A DNA stretch of 64,000 bases, taken from Streptomyces liangshanensis (GTDB lineage Bacteria > Actinomycetota > Actinomycetes > Streptomycetales > Streptomycetaceae). This document shows, in pieces, positions 26,674 through 34,628 of the stretch (positions within the stretch are counted from its first letter, which is position 1; the number at the start of each line of letters is the position of its first letter). The notes under the pieces were generated by a model. It did not search any database. It had not been told where the DNA came from and saw only the letters and a program-made list of their open reading frames with translations. Position numbers and translations under genes: made by a program. Location of the stretch: positions 992,001 through 1,056,000 of the forward strand of contig NZ_CP050177.1 of NCBI RefSeq assembly GCF_011694815.1. Reading direction: 5' to 3'.

Positions 26674-27331
26674 TCACTGCACTACGTCGAGCAACTCCAG
26701 AACCAGCTCAGCGACCGCCTCCGGGCGGCCGACGAACGGGGAGTGCCCGGTCGGCCACTCGCGGACGGAGTCGCAGCGCGCGGCCATGGCGCGTTGGAGC
26801 GCGGGCGCGATCGCCCGGTCCGCCGCGCACACGACGACCGTGGACGGGGTGCGCTTCCAGCCCTGGCGCTCCGGGACGCCCCGCCCGCAGCCGGGTGCCT
26901 GGGCGCGCAGCAGTGCCACGGCCCGGGCGGCCAGGTGCTGGGGGCAGTCCGCGTACAGCGCGTCAGCGGCCCGGCTGGGTTCGAGGCGTGTGGAACCGTC
27001 GTCCTGCGGCTCGATCGCCGACCGCAACTGATCGGACGCACCGCCCAGGCTGGCCGCGCTCTCCCCCGTGTCCGGTACGAAGGCCGCCAGGTAGACCAGC
27101 CGCGCGGCTCCGCGCAGACCGGTGATGACGGATCCTCCGTAGGAGCAGACCGGTGATGACGGATCCTCCGTAGGAGTGGCCCAGGACCAGGGGAGGTTCC
27201 GCGAACGCGTCGACGGCGGCCTGCACCGCCACGGTGTCGGCGGCCAGCGAGCCCCGGTGGAGTTCGGGGGTCACCACGCCACGCCGGCCGCCCGCAGGCG
27301 CTCGGCGGTGGGGGCGAAGTGCTCTGGCCAT
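26674..27331 (-). pseudogene. Alpha/beta hydrolase pseudogene (frameshifted)
   Basis: Remains of an alpha/beta hydrolase in more than one frame. The N-terminal part reads VVTPELHRGSLAADTVAVQA and PLVLGHSYGGSVITG (nucleophile Ser in GHSYGG). The C-terminal part continues GLRGAARLVYLAAFVPDTGE and ends with the catalytic-His segment EWPTGHSPFVGRPEAVAELV. The two parts are out of frame because a 31-bp unit at 27114-27144 is duplicated at 27145-27175; removing one copy restores GHSYGGSVITGLRGAARLVY. A second lesion is seen near 27275-27290, where HFAPTAERLRAAGV lies in a different frame and ends at a TGA. The usual N-terminal oxyanion strand is not recognisable. A sequencing error is possible for the duplication but less likely for both lesions. 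Confidence 0.75.
27114..27175. repeat. 31-bp perfect tandem duplication
   Basis: 27114-27144 is repeated exactly at 27145-27175 (starting GCAGACCGGTGATGACGGAT). 31 is not a multiple of three, so the duplication frameshifts the hydrolase gene just at its nucleophile motif. Confidence 0.9.
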
Positions 27332-27363
27332 GCCGTTGGAGGGGGCTGAGTCAGAATCAGGGA

Positions 27364-27936
27364 ATGGACGTACCTGGTGAAACGCCGTTCCTGATGTACG
27401 TCGAGGACGTCTTTTGGCGTGACCGGGGCCGGGGGGTGCTGGTGGCCGGGCGGGTCGGGCGGGGGTGGGTTCGTAGGGGGGATGTGGTGGAGCTCGTCGG
27501 CTTCGGGGGTCAGGTGGTTGTCACCGTCGTGGAGGTCGAGGACTGTGGTCGGGCCGTCGACGGGGCGGGTGCGGGCATGAACGTGGGTCTGGTGGTACGG
27601 GGGGTGGGAGTCGGCGTGGTCGAGCGGGGGCAGGTGCTCGTGGCGCCGGGGTCCGTCCGCCAGTGCACCCGTTTCGCGGCGACCCTCGCCCTGCTGTCCG
27701 AGGAGGACGGCGGTGCCGAGGTGCGTACCGGTGCGCGACTCCGCTTCCACATCGGTGCCGCCGTGGTGGCGGGTGAGGTGACGCTCGCCGGGGACATGGA
27801 CGTGCTGCGTCCGCTCCACGTGGGCGACGTGACTGTCGCTCTCGAACGGCCCGTCGTCCTGGAGAACGGCCTGCCGTTCGCTTTCCGGTACCTCGGGCGG
27901 GCGGCCGGTACGGGGGTCGTGACGCTCAGGCGCTAG
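27364..27936 (+). CDS. EF-Tu-like beta-barrel protein lacking a GTPase domain
   Basis: 190 residues that correspond to translation-factor domain 2 and the following barrel: FLMYVEDVFWRDRGRGVLVA matches the start of EF-Tu domain 2 (VEDVFxIxGRGTVVTGR), with NVGLVVRGVGVGVVERGQVL and a domain 3-like LRFHIGAAVVAGEVTL. No G1-G5 motif exists upstream and none is missing through truncation, since the ATG at 27364 begins the conserved block. Similar stand-alone barrels occur in other Streptomyces and are often misnamed GTPases. tRNA or elongation-factor-related binding is only an inference. Its last bases overlap the stop of the convergent 50-codon gene. CAGAAT lies 6 nt before the ATG. Confidence 0.8.
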   Translation: MDVPGETPFLMYVEDVFWRDRGRGVLVAGRVGRGWVRRGDVVELVGFGGQVVVTVVEVEDCGRAVDGAGAGMNVGLVVRGVGVGVVERGQVLVAPGSVRQCTRFAATLALLSEEDGGAEVRTGARLRFHIGAAVVAGEVTLAGDMDVLRPLHVGDVTVALERPVVLENGLPFAFRYLGRAAGTGVVTLRR

Positions 27937-28085
27937 TTCACGCCGTAGGACAGGAGGGCGACGACGGCTATCGCCGCGATGGTGCCCACCAGCATCAGAA
28001 CGCCCGCGACGACGGTCACCACGGTGAGGACGCGCGTGACCTTGCTGGGTTCCACCGATCCGGCGCAGATCTGCTCGTTGGTCAT
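27933..28085 (-). CDS. Small single-pass membrane protein
   Basis: A 50-residue reading frame: MTNEQICAGSVEPSKVTRVL, then a strongly hydrophobic stretch (about 19-46, TVVTVVAGVLMLVGTIAAIA) ending LLSYGVN. The composition and codon bias look genuine, and the topology is a short cytoplasmic head with one helix. A weak GGGCGG precedes the ATG. Its stop codon overlaps the stop of the convergent EF-Tu-like gene. No family is recognised; function unknown. Confidence 0.5.
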   Translation of the reverse strand: MTNEQICAGSVEPSKVTRVLTVVTVVAGVLMLVGTIAAIAVVALLSYGVN

Positions 28086-28216
28086 CCGCCCAGGTTGCCG
28101 GGCGCCGACGCGGTGCGATATCCGTACACATACTCAGGTTGTTTTTCCCCCGGCTCCCTTGCGGCGGTTTCGGTGGCGCGGCCGGTGCGGAGTGCCGAGT
28201 GCGGAAGGACGTGTAC

Positions 28217-29116
28217 GTGTACGACCTCGCCGGGCGGCTCCTCGCCGAGCAGTTCCCGCAGTGGGCGGGCCTCCCCCTCACCTTGCTCGATCCGGCCGGT
28301 TCCGATCACGTGATCTTTCGCCTCGGCGCCGACATGGCGGTGCGGCTGCCCCGGGGCGACTGGGCGGCCGGGCAGGCCGAGAAGGAGCATCGCTGGCTGC
28401 CGCTCCTCGCGCCCGGGCTGCCGCTGGCCCTCCCCGTACCGCTGGGTCTGGGGAAGCCGTCGCCGGAGACCGGGTACCCGTGGAACTGGTCGGTGGCCCG
28501 ATGGCTGGACGGTACGGTGCCCGACGCCGGCACCCTCGATGGGCCCGGACGCACGCGACTCCGGTCCGTCGCATACCAGTTGGCGGGCTTCCTCACCGCC
28601 CTCCACCACCTCCCCCCGGCGAACGCGCTCCTTCCCGGCCCGCACCCCGACCTCGTCGGCGAGTCCCTCCACGCGCGTGACGCGGGGACCCGCTCGGCCA
28701 TCGCCGCCACCGCGGACGTCTTCGACGCCCCCGCCATGACCGCCGCGTGGGACGCGGCCCTCGGCGCCCCGCCGTGGTCCGGTCAACCGCTCTGGTTCCA
28801 CGGTGACTTCCACACCGGGAACCTGCTCGCCGGACCGGACGGCCGCCTGAGCGCGGTCATCGACTTCGGCGGCCTCGGCCTGGGCGACCCGGCCTGCGAC
28901 CTCACGATCGCCTACACCCTTCTGGGCGCCGACGCGCGAGCGGCGTTCCGTACCGCGCGGGCCACCGACGACGCCACCTGGGCCCGCGGCCTCGGCTGGG
29001 CGCTCTCCACCGGGCTCAACGCGTACACGACCTACGCCGCGACCCACCCCCTGGTGGCCGCCCGGACCACCCGGCAGGTCACCCAGGCGCTGACCGAGTT
29101 CCGCCGCACGGCGTGA
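28217..29116 (+). CDS. Aminoglycoside phosphotransferase family protein
   Basis: 299 residues of the APH/choline-kinase fold. Kinase-like catalytic loop WFHGDFHTGNLLAG and metal-binding loop AVIDFGGLGLGDPACDL are both intact. The N-lobe has VIFRLGADMAVRLPRGDWA. The family phosphorylates aminoglycosides, macrolides, homoserine or other small alcohols; this subfamily is common in Streptomyces and mostly of unknown substrate. The GTG at 28217 is preferred because AAGGA (28205-28209) is 7 nt away; GTGs at 28199 and 28211 are in frame. It is about the same length and layout as the convergent gene at 29186-30073 and probably its paralogue. Confidence 0.85.
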   Translation: MYDLAGRLLAEQFPQWAGLPLTLLDPAGSDHVIFRLGADMAVRLPRGDWAAGQAEKEHRWLPLLAPGLPLALPVPLGLGKPSPETGYPWNWSVARWLDGTVPDAGTLDGPGRTRLRSVAYQLAGFLTALHHLPPANALLPGPHPDLVGESLHARDAGTRSAIAATADVFDAPAMTAAWDAALGAPPWSGQPLWFHGDFHTGNLLAGPDGRLSAVIDFGGLGLGDPACDLTIAYTLLGADARAAFRTARATDDATWARGLGWALSTGLNAYTTYAATHPLVAARTTRQVTQALTEFRRTA

Positions 29117-29119
29117 CAG

Positions 29120-29151
29120 CCGCCGTCGGCCGACGAACGGCCGGGCGGCGG
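29120..29151. terminator. Hairpin between convergent phosphotransferase genes
   Basis: CCGCCGTCGGCC (29120-29131) can pair with GGCCGGGCGGCGG (29139-29151) with one bulge and a 7-nt loop. It could serve both genes. Confidence 0.45.
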
Positions 29152-29185
29152 ACGGCCGGGCGGTGTGTCGGGTCAGGGTGCCGTT

Positions 29186-30073
29186 TCAGGTCGCGGTGCC
29201 GAGGATCTCTCCGATGACGTACCGGGCGTTGGCCGAGATGATCGGGTTGGTGGTCCGGTAGTAGGGCAGTTGGATGACCGCCATGGACAGCGCCCAGCCC
29301 CGGCTGCGGGCCCAGGTCGCGTCGTCGGCGTCCACGGCGTCGCGGTACGCCGCGCGCGCCAAGGCGGGCAGCAGGTTCCAGGCCGGGATGAGGTCGGTGG
29401 CCGGTTCCCCCATGCCCAGGGTGCCGAAGTCGATGACGGCGGCGACCCGGTCACCGGCCAGCAGCAGGTTGCCCGGCATCAGGTCGCAGTGGGTCCAGCA
29501 GGCCGGGCCGGTCCACGGGGGCGCGCTCAGTGCCTCCTCCCAGGCCGCGGTGATCGCGTCGGCGTCGAAGGGTTCGTCGGTACGGCGCAGGGCCTCGATC
29601 GCCTGGCGCGTCTCCCGGTCCTCGGTGATCAGCGGCCCGCCGCGGTGGGCGGGCGGGCCGCAGGGGAGGTCGATCCCGCGCAGGGCGACGGCGAACCCGG
29701 CGAGGTCACGGGCCACGCGCTCGGAAACGTCGCCCTCGACCGGGGTGCGCCCCCCGATCCACCGGTGCACCGACCAGGCCAGCGGGTAGCCCTCGCCGGG
29801 GGCGCCGGTCGCCACCACCTCGGGGACCGGCAGCGGCAGCAGCGGGGCCAGCCGGGGCAGGAGCGCCGCCTCCCTGGCGACGGCCTCGGCGCCGCCGGGG
29901 CGCAGCGGGAGCCGGACGGTCAGGTCCTCGCCGAGCCGGTAGATCGCGTTGACCGTTCCCCCGGAGGCGAGCCGGGTGACCGGCAGGTCGGCCCACCGGG
30001 GGAACTGGGCCCGTAGCAGCCTCCGGACCAGCGCGGCATCGGTCTCCGCCTCGTCGGCGTGCATCTTCCCCAT
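29186..30073 (-). CDS. Aminoglycoside phosphotransferase family protein
   Basis: 295 residues. Catalytic loop CWTHCDLMPGNLLLAGD (Cys where most have Gly, Asp kept) and metal loop AVIDFGTLGMGEPATDL. The N-lobe reads VNAIYRLGEDLTVRLPLRPG, closely like FRLGADMAVRLPRGD of the convergent gene 28217-29116, so the two are probably old duplicates. Substrate unknown. The ATG at 30073 has GAGGGG with 3-4 nt spacing; a second ATG at 30064 is possible. It is 63 bp downstream of the endonuclease V gene on the same strand and may share its transcript. Confidence 0.87.
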   Translation of the reverse strand: MGKMHADEAETDAALVRRLLRAQFPRWADLPVTRLASGGTVNAIYRLGEDLTVRLPLRPGGAEAVAREAALLPRLAPLLPLPVPEVVATGAPGEGYPLAWSVHRWIGGRTPVEGDVSERVARDLAGFAVALRGIDLPCGPPAHRGGPLITEDRETRQAIEALRRTDEPFDADAITAAWEEALSAPPWTGPACWTHCDLMPGNLLLAGDRVAAVIDFGTLGMGEPATDLIPAWNLLPALARAAYRDAVDADDATWARSRGWALSMAVIQLPYYRTTNPIISANARYVIGEILGTAT

Positions 30074-30136
30074 GTGCCCCTCGGCCCTCTCGATCGCTGC
30101 CGGGATCGTGGCATGCGCCGCCCCGCGCCCGGTTGT

Positions 30137-30817
30137 TCAGGTGGTCGCCTCGCGCAGGGCGCGGCGGCAGAGGGCGTCCGCCCTGCGGGTGGATTCGGGG
30201 AGGCGGTAGTCGGCGGCCAGGCGCAGGGTGTGGGCGCAGGCGGTGGCCAGGTCGACGCGGTGGCCCACGGAGACGAAGACGGGTTTGACGCCTTCCTGGG
30301 TACGGAGGGCGCGGCCGACCTCCTCGCCGTCGTCGGCCAGGAGCGGGGTGAAGTCGCCGCGCCGGGGGCCCGGTTCGTCGTACGTGAAGAGGAACGGGTT
30401 CTTCGCGACACCGATCGCCGGCAGCCCCGTGACGACGCCGAGGTGGCTGGCGAGCCCGAACCGGCGCGGGTGGGCGCGGCCGTAGCCGTCGCAGACGACG
30501 AGCCCGGGGGGCGAGGTGAGCGCGGCGAGGGCGGCCAGCACGGTCGGGATCTCGCGGAACGCCAACAGCCCGGGTACATAGGGGAAGGTGACGCGGCCGA
30601 CGGCGGTCGCCTCGTCCACCACGGCGAGGGTCGCGGCGTCCAGCACCACGGCCGCCGCCGCGACGACGTCCCGTTCGTCGTCGTACGCCACGTCGACGCC
30701 CGTCACCAGGCCGGTGCCGGGCTCCGGTCCCGGCTCGTCCAGGACGACCCTCCCGCGCAGTTCGTCCTGGACGGCGCGGGCTGCCGTCTCGTCGGCGGGC
30801 ATCTCGAACGGTGTCAT
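30137..30817 (-). CDS. nfi: Endonuclease V (deoxyinosine 3'-endonuclease)
   Basis: 226 residues. Endonuclease V motifs are present in order: GVDVAYDDE (metal-binding Asp), the FPYVPGLLAFRE wedge motif (PYVPG), VVCDGYGRAHPRRFGLASHLGV (second Asp and His) and AIGVAKNPFLF. The enzyme nicks DNA (or RNA) one nucleotide 3' of inosine during repair of deaminated adenine. The ATG at 30817 gives MTPFEMPADETAARAVQDEL; a TAAACT box lies 8 nt upstream on the minus strand. It is divergent from the YciI-family gene at 30870. Confidence 0.93.
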   Translation of the reverse strand: MTPFEMPADETAARAVQDELRGRVVLDEPGPEPGTGLVTGVDVAYDDERDVVAAAAVVLDAATLAVVDEATAVGRVTFPYVPGLLAFREIPTVLAALAALTSPPGLVVCDGYGRAHPRRFGLASHLGVVTGLPAIGVAKNPFLFTYDEPGPRRGDFTPLLADDGEEVGRALRTQEGVKPVFVSVGHRVDLATACAHTLRLAADYRLPESTRRADALCRRALREATT

Positions 30818-30856
30818 GATCCGCCAGTTTAGGCCGCTCCGCGGAACGCGGTTCGA

Positions 30857-30862
30857 TAGTCT
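30857..30862 (+). promoter_or_regulatory. -10 box for a predicted leaderless transcript
   Basis: TAGTCT 7 nt before the ATG at 30870, in the short divergent promoter region shared with nfi. Confidence 0.5.
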
Positions 30863-30869
30863 GGTGATC

Positions 30870-31169
30870 ATGTTCGTACTGGAAGTGACCTATACCGTCC
30901 CCCTCGAACAGGTGGACCCGCTGCTGGCGGCCCACGTGTCGTGGCTCGACGCCTCGTACGACTCCGGCGTCTTCCTCGCCTCCGGCCGCAAGAACCCCCG
31001 CGACGGCGGGGTGATCCTGGCGGTGGGCGGCGACCGCGCTGAGATGGAACGGCTCGTCGCGACGGACCCGTTCGTGACCGGCGGGGTGTGCGACTACCGG
31101 ATCACCGAGTTCACCGCGACGAAGACCGCCCCGGCCCTCGCCTCGTACCGGGAGGAGTTGCCCGGCTAG
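30870..31169 (+). CDS. YciI family protein
   Basis: 99 residues of the YciI/ferredoxin-like fold: MFVLEVTYTVPLEQVDPLLA, then HVSWLDASYDSGVFLASGRK and GGVILAVGGDRAEMERLVAT. The His/Asp pair (H22 and D26 in HVSWLDASYD) forms the putative active site of the family, whose reactions are mostly unknown; some members dehalogenate or decarboxylate. It is divergent from nfi, with a strong terminator right after the stop. Confidence 0.88.
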   Translation: MFVLEVTYTVPLEQVDPLLAAHVSWLDASYDSGVFLASGRKNPRDGGVILAVGGDRAEMERLVATDPFVTGGVCDYRITEFTATKTAPALASYREELPG

Positions 31170-31172
31170 AGC

Positions 31173-31205
31173 GTGTCCGGCGAAGATCCGCCGGACACCT
31201 TTTTC
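31173..31205 (+). terminator. Intrinsic terminator after the YciI gene
   Basis: GTGTCCGGCG-AAGATC-CGCCGGACAC, a perfect 10-bp stem with 6-nt loop followed by CTTTTTC, the only clear T-run terminator in the window. The stem shares GAAGATCCGCCGGACA with the ends of the MITE at 52098-52263. Confidence 0.85.
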
Positions 31206-32394
31206 AGGGCGCGCCCGGCACCGACCGGGCCACCCGGCCCTTCTCGCCCGCCGCCCAGCAGCCCCGGTCCGGGGCGCAGTCGACGGTGTCGTACGAACCG
31301 GTGTCGATCGTGCGCCAGGTGCGGCCGCCGTCGGTCGTCAGGTCCGTCCCGGTCGGGCCGACGGCCAGGGCCGAGGAGCGGCTGTACGGCAGCCACGCGA
31401 CGCCCGAACGGTAGGCGGGCGGCGGGGTCGTGGCCTGCCGCCAGGTCCGCCCGCCGTTCCCGGTGACCGACGCGGCGCGCGGTGACGCCTGGTCGGCGCG
31501 GTAGTCGCCGCCGACGGCCAGGCCGTGCGTACGGTCGCGGAAGGCGAGGCCGAACACGCCGCGCGCGGGGTCGCCGGCCGGGATCGTGGAGTCGGTGACG
31601 GTCCAGTGCAGCCCGCGGTCGGCGGAGTGCAGCACCCGCGCGGTCGCCGCGCCGCCGGTGGCCAGCCAGACGTCCTTCGGCCCCGACGTGACCAGGCACT
31701 GACCGCTCGCCGCGAAACCGGCCTCGCCGGGGAGGGCGGCCGGCATGCCCGCGTCCGGCAGGACCTTCCAGGACGCGCCGCCGTCCCGGGTGGAGAGGAT
31801 CCGGAACTTGCCGTCGACCGGGTCGCTCATGGCCAGCCCGTTCCGGCTGTCGAAGAAGGTGACGCAGTCGTAGAAGGCACGCGCGTCGGTGTTGCGGAAC
31901 GACTCGGTCCAGCTCCTGCCGCCGTCCTCCGTACGGAAGATGCGGGACGCCTCACCCTCGCCGATCGCCAGCGCCACCGCGCGCCGCCCGTCGAACGCCT
32001 CGATGTCCCGGAACTCCAGCGCCGCTTCCGCCGCGCCCGCGGGCGACACGTCACGCCACGTACGGCCTCCGTCGGAGGTGCGCAGCACGGTGCCCTTCGA
32101 GCCGGCGACCCAGGCGCTCGTACGGCTGACGGCGGCCAGGCCGCGGAACCGGGCGTCGGTGCCGGTGCCGGTCGGGCGCCAGCCGAGCCCCGCGCCTCCG
32201 GTCCGCTCCCCCGGCCCGCCCGTTCGGTCCGCGCGTGACGCACCGTCCCGTGCGGCGGAGCCCCGTGACGCACCGTCCTGTGACGCGCCGGCCGCGTGGG
32301 CCGGTACGGCGAGCGCGGCGGCGAGCGCCGTACCGCTCACCCCGACTGCCAGTCCCGCCAGCACCGTTCGCCGCAACTTCCCCATGGGTCTCAT
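31204..32394 (-). CDS. Secreted BNR/YCF48-like beta-propeller protein
   Basis: 396 residues. A signal sequence (RRTVLAGLAVGVSGTALAAA, cleavage near AHA-AGA) is followed by a low-complexity Ser/Arg/Gly linker and then repeated BNR/sialidase-type motifs: SDGGRTWRDVSP, EDGGRSWTESF, RDGGASWKVLP, GNGGRTWRQ and TDGGRTWRTID, the Asp-box pattern of a photosystem-assembly YCF48-like propeller. Such secreted proteins are usually called WD40/BNR-like or oxidoreductase; no catalytic residue is visible. The ATG at 32394 is used; 32385 is an alternative. It is convergent with the YciI gene, and its stop lies in that terminator's T-run. Confidence 0.85.
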   Translation of the reverse strand: MRPMGKLRRTVLAGLAVGVSGTALAAALAVPAHAAGASQDGASRGSAARDGASRADRTGGPGERTGGAGLGWRPTGTGTDARFRGLAAVSRTSAWVAGSKGTVLRTSDGGRTWRDVSPAGAAEAALEFRDIEAFDGRRAVALAIGEGEASRIFRTEDGGRSWTESFRNTDARAFYDCVTFFDSRNGLAMSDPVDGKFRILSTRDGGASWKVLPDAGMPAALPGEAGFAASGQCLVTSGPKDVWLATGGAATARVLHSADRGLHWTVTDSTIPAGDPARGVFGLAFRDRTHGLAVGGDYRADQASPRAASVTGNGGRTWRQATTPPPAYRSGVAWLPYSRSSALAVGPTGTDLTTDGGRTWRTIDTGSYDTVDCAPDRGCWAAGEKGRVARSVPGAP

Positions 32395-32583
32395 GGCGCT
32401 GGAAGCTAGCCCACCCGCCCCGCGCCGTCCAGAGCGCTCCGTTCGCGCCACGACACCCGGCACCGCGCCGGAGGTGACGTAGGTCACTCCCGATTTCGAG
32501 CACGGATCGGGCCTCCCGGCCGTCTTCCAAGTAGCAGTCGACCGCTCGCGGTCCATGTCAGATCCGTCGAAGGGGAGCACGCC

Positions 32584-33000
32584 GTGTCACCCGTCATCGA
32601 ACAGGCCGTGCAGGCCCGGCTGGTCGCGTCCGTGCCCCGGATGGAGACCGTCCCCGCGACGCTGCACTACGACCAGGGGGACCCCTTCGCCGTGCGCATG
32701 GCGTTCCCCCCACCGGCGACACTCGAAGGCACCGACGTCACCTGGGAGTTCTCGCGCGAGCTGCTGGCGCGCGGGATGACAGAGGCGTGCGGGGTGGGGG
32801 ACGTGCGCGTGCGCCCCTTCGGGTACGGGCGGACGGTCGTGGAGTTCCACGCCCCGGAGGGGACCGCGATGGTCCACCTGCGGACGTCCGAGCTGCGCCG
32901 CTTCCTCGACCGCACCCAGGGGCTGGTGCCCGTGGGCCGCGAACACCTCTACCTGGACCTGGACCACGACCTCAAGGTCCTGCTGCGCGACGCCTGCTGA
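32584..33000 (+). CDS. SsgA-like (SALP) sporulation/cell-division regulator
   Basis: 138 residues matching the SsgA-like proteins of sporulating actinomycetes: VPATLHYDQGDPFAVRMAFP, TWEFSRELLARGM, GDVRVRPF and LRRFLDRTQGLVPVGREHLY. SALPs locate or control septum formation and spore-wall maturation and act at the division plane; SsgB recruits FtsZ. Which paralogue this is cannot be told. The GTG at 32584 has AGGGGAG at 32571-32577 (6-nt spacing). It is monocistronic; the following 577 bp hold no gene. Confidence 0.9.
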   Translation: MSPVIEQAVQARLVASVPRMETVPATLHYDQGDPFAVRMAFPPPATLEGTDVTWEFSRELLARGMTEACGVGDVRVRPFGYGRTVVEFHAPEGTAMVHLRTSELRRFLDRTQGLVPVGREHLYLDLDHDLKVLLRDAC

Positions 33001-33517
<517 letters not shown>

Positions 33518-33556
33518 AACCTACGGTCTCGTAACCTACGAATCCGTAGGTAATAT
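33518..33556 (+). promoter_or_regulatory. Promoter with TetR-type operator of the desaturase gene
   Basis: AACCTACG occurs at 33518-33525 and 33533-33540. The second copy forms the palindrome ACCTACG-AATC-CGTAGGT (33534-33551). A further TACG-GTCT-CGTA lies at 33522-33533. A good -10, TAATAT (33551-33556), abuts the dyad, so a bound regulator would block the promoter. No TetR gene is adjacent. Confidence 0.65.
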
Positions 33557-33577
33557 CTCCCGTCCCCAGGAGCACCC

Positions 33578-34552
33578 GTGACGATCACCTCTCCCCACCT
33601 CGGCAGTTCGGACGCGTGGACCGACGCGCGGCTGTTGTACGCGCTGGAAGAGGTCGTGGAGAAGGAGCTCAACCGTCACCTGAAGGTGGCGAAGGACTGG
33701 ATGCCGCACGAGTACGTCCCCTTCTCGGACGGCCGCAACTTCACCGGGATCTTCGAGGACGGTGAGGCCTGGGACCCCGCTCAGTCCAAGGTCACCGACA
33801 TCGGCAAGATCGCGCTCGTGGTGAACCTCCTGACCGAGGACAACCTCCCCAGCTACCACCACGAGATCGCCTCCCTCTTCGGCCGCGACGGAGCGTGGGG
33901 CACCTGGGTGCACCGCTGGACCGCGGAGGAGGGCCGGCACGGCATCGTGATGCGCGACTACCTGCTCACGTCGCGCGCCGTCGACCCGGACAAGCTGGAG
34001 CAGTTCCGGATGACGCACATGTCGGAGGGCTTCACGTCCGACAACCGCCACTCGATGCTGCACTCGGTGGCGTACGTGGCGTTCCAGGAGCTGGCGACCC
34101 GCGTCTCGCACCGCAACACCGGCCACCAGTCGGGCGATCCGGTGTGCGACCGGATGCTGGCGCGCATCGCCACCGACGAGAACCTGCACATGGTCTTCTA
34201 CCGGAACCTGCTGGGCGCCGCCTTCGAGATCGCCCCCGACATGACCATGCAGGCCGTGCGGGACGTGGTCGTGGACTTCCGGATGCCGGGACACGGCATG
34301 CCCGGCTTCGAGCGCGCGGCCGCGCAGATGGCCATAGGTGAGATCTACAACATGCGGATCCACCACGACGACGTGCTCCAGCCGGTGCTGCGCTACCTCA
34401 AGGTCCTGGACATCGACGGGCTCGGCCCCGAGGGTCTCAAGGCGCAGGAGGAGCTGGGGTTGTACATGGGCGGGCTGGACAGCGAGGCGCGCAAGTTCGA
34501 CGAGAAGCTCGCCGCCCGCAAGGCGCGGATGGCGGCGCGCGCCGCCGGCTGA
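33578..34552 (+). CDS. Acyl-ACP desaturase (ferritin-like diiron)
   Basis: 324 residues of the soluble stearoyl-ACP desaturase family. Diiron ligands can be placed at E87 (LLTEDNLPSYH), E118/H121 (TAEEGRHG), E171 (FQELATRVSH) and E201/H204 (DENLHM), giving the paired ExxH motifs of the four-helix bundle. The enzyme introduces a double bond into ACP-bound fatty acids with O2 and ferredoxin, adjusting membrane fluidity. GTG start at 33578 with CAGGAG at 33567-33572. It has its own promoter with an operator-like dyad (33518-33556) and ends in a strong hairpin shared with the convergent WhiB-like gene. Confidence 0.93.
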   Translation: MTITSPHLGSSDAWTDARLLYALEEVVEKELNRHLKVAKDWMPHEYVPFSDGRNFTGIFEDGEAWDPAQSKVTDIGKIALVVNLLTEDNLPSYHHEIASLFGRDGAWGTWVHRWTAEEGRHGIVMRDYLLTSRAVDPDKLEQFRMTHMSEGFTSDNRHSMLHSVAYVAFQELATRVSHRNTGHQSGDPVCDRMLARIATDENLHMVFYRNLLGAAFEIAPDMTMQAVRDVVVDFRMPGHGMPGFERAAAQMAIGEIYNMRIHHDDVLQPVLRYLKVLDIDGLGPEGLKAQEELGLYMGGLDSEARKFDEKLAARKARMAARAAG

Positions 34553-34595
34553 TCAGGGCGCGCCTGTTCCGGGGCCGCCCTCACTCCCCCGTACG

Positions 34596-34626
34596 GCACC
34601 ACCGGCCGCCTCGCGGCCGGTGGTGC
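34596..34626. terminator. Bidirectional terminator between desaturase and WhiB-like genes
   Basis: GCACCACCGGCCGC (34596-34609) pairs perfectly with 34613-34626 over a 3-nt loop, lying between the convergent stops at 34552 and 34629. Confidence 0.75.
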
Positions 34627-34628
34627 GG

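Noticed and set aside
26674..27331. Programmed frameshift in the hydrolase gene
   Set aside because: The shift is explained by an exact 31-bp duplication, there is no slippery heptamer, and a second lesion is present.
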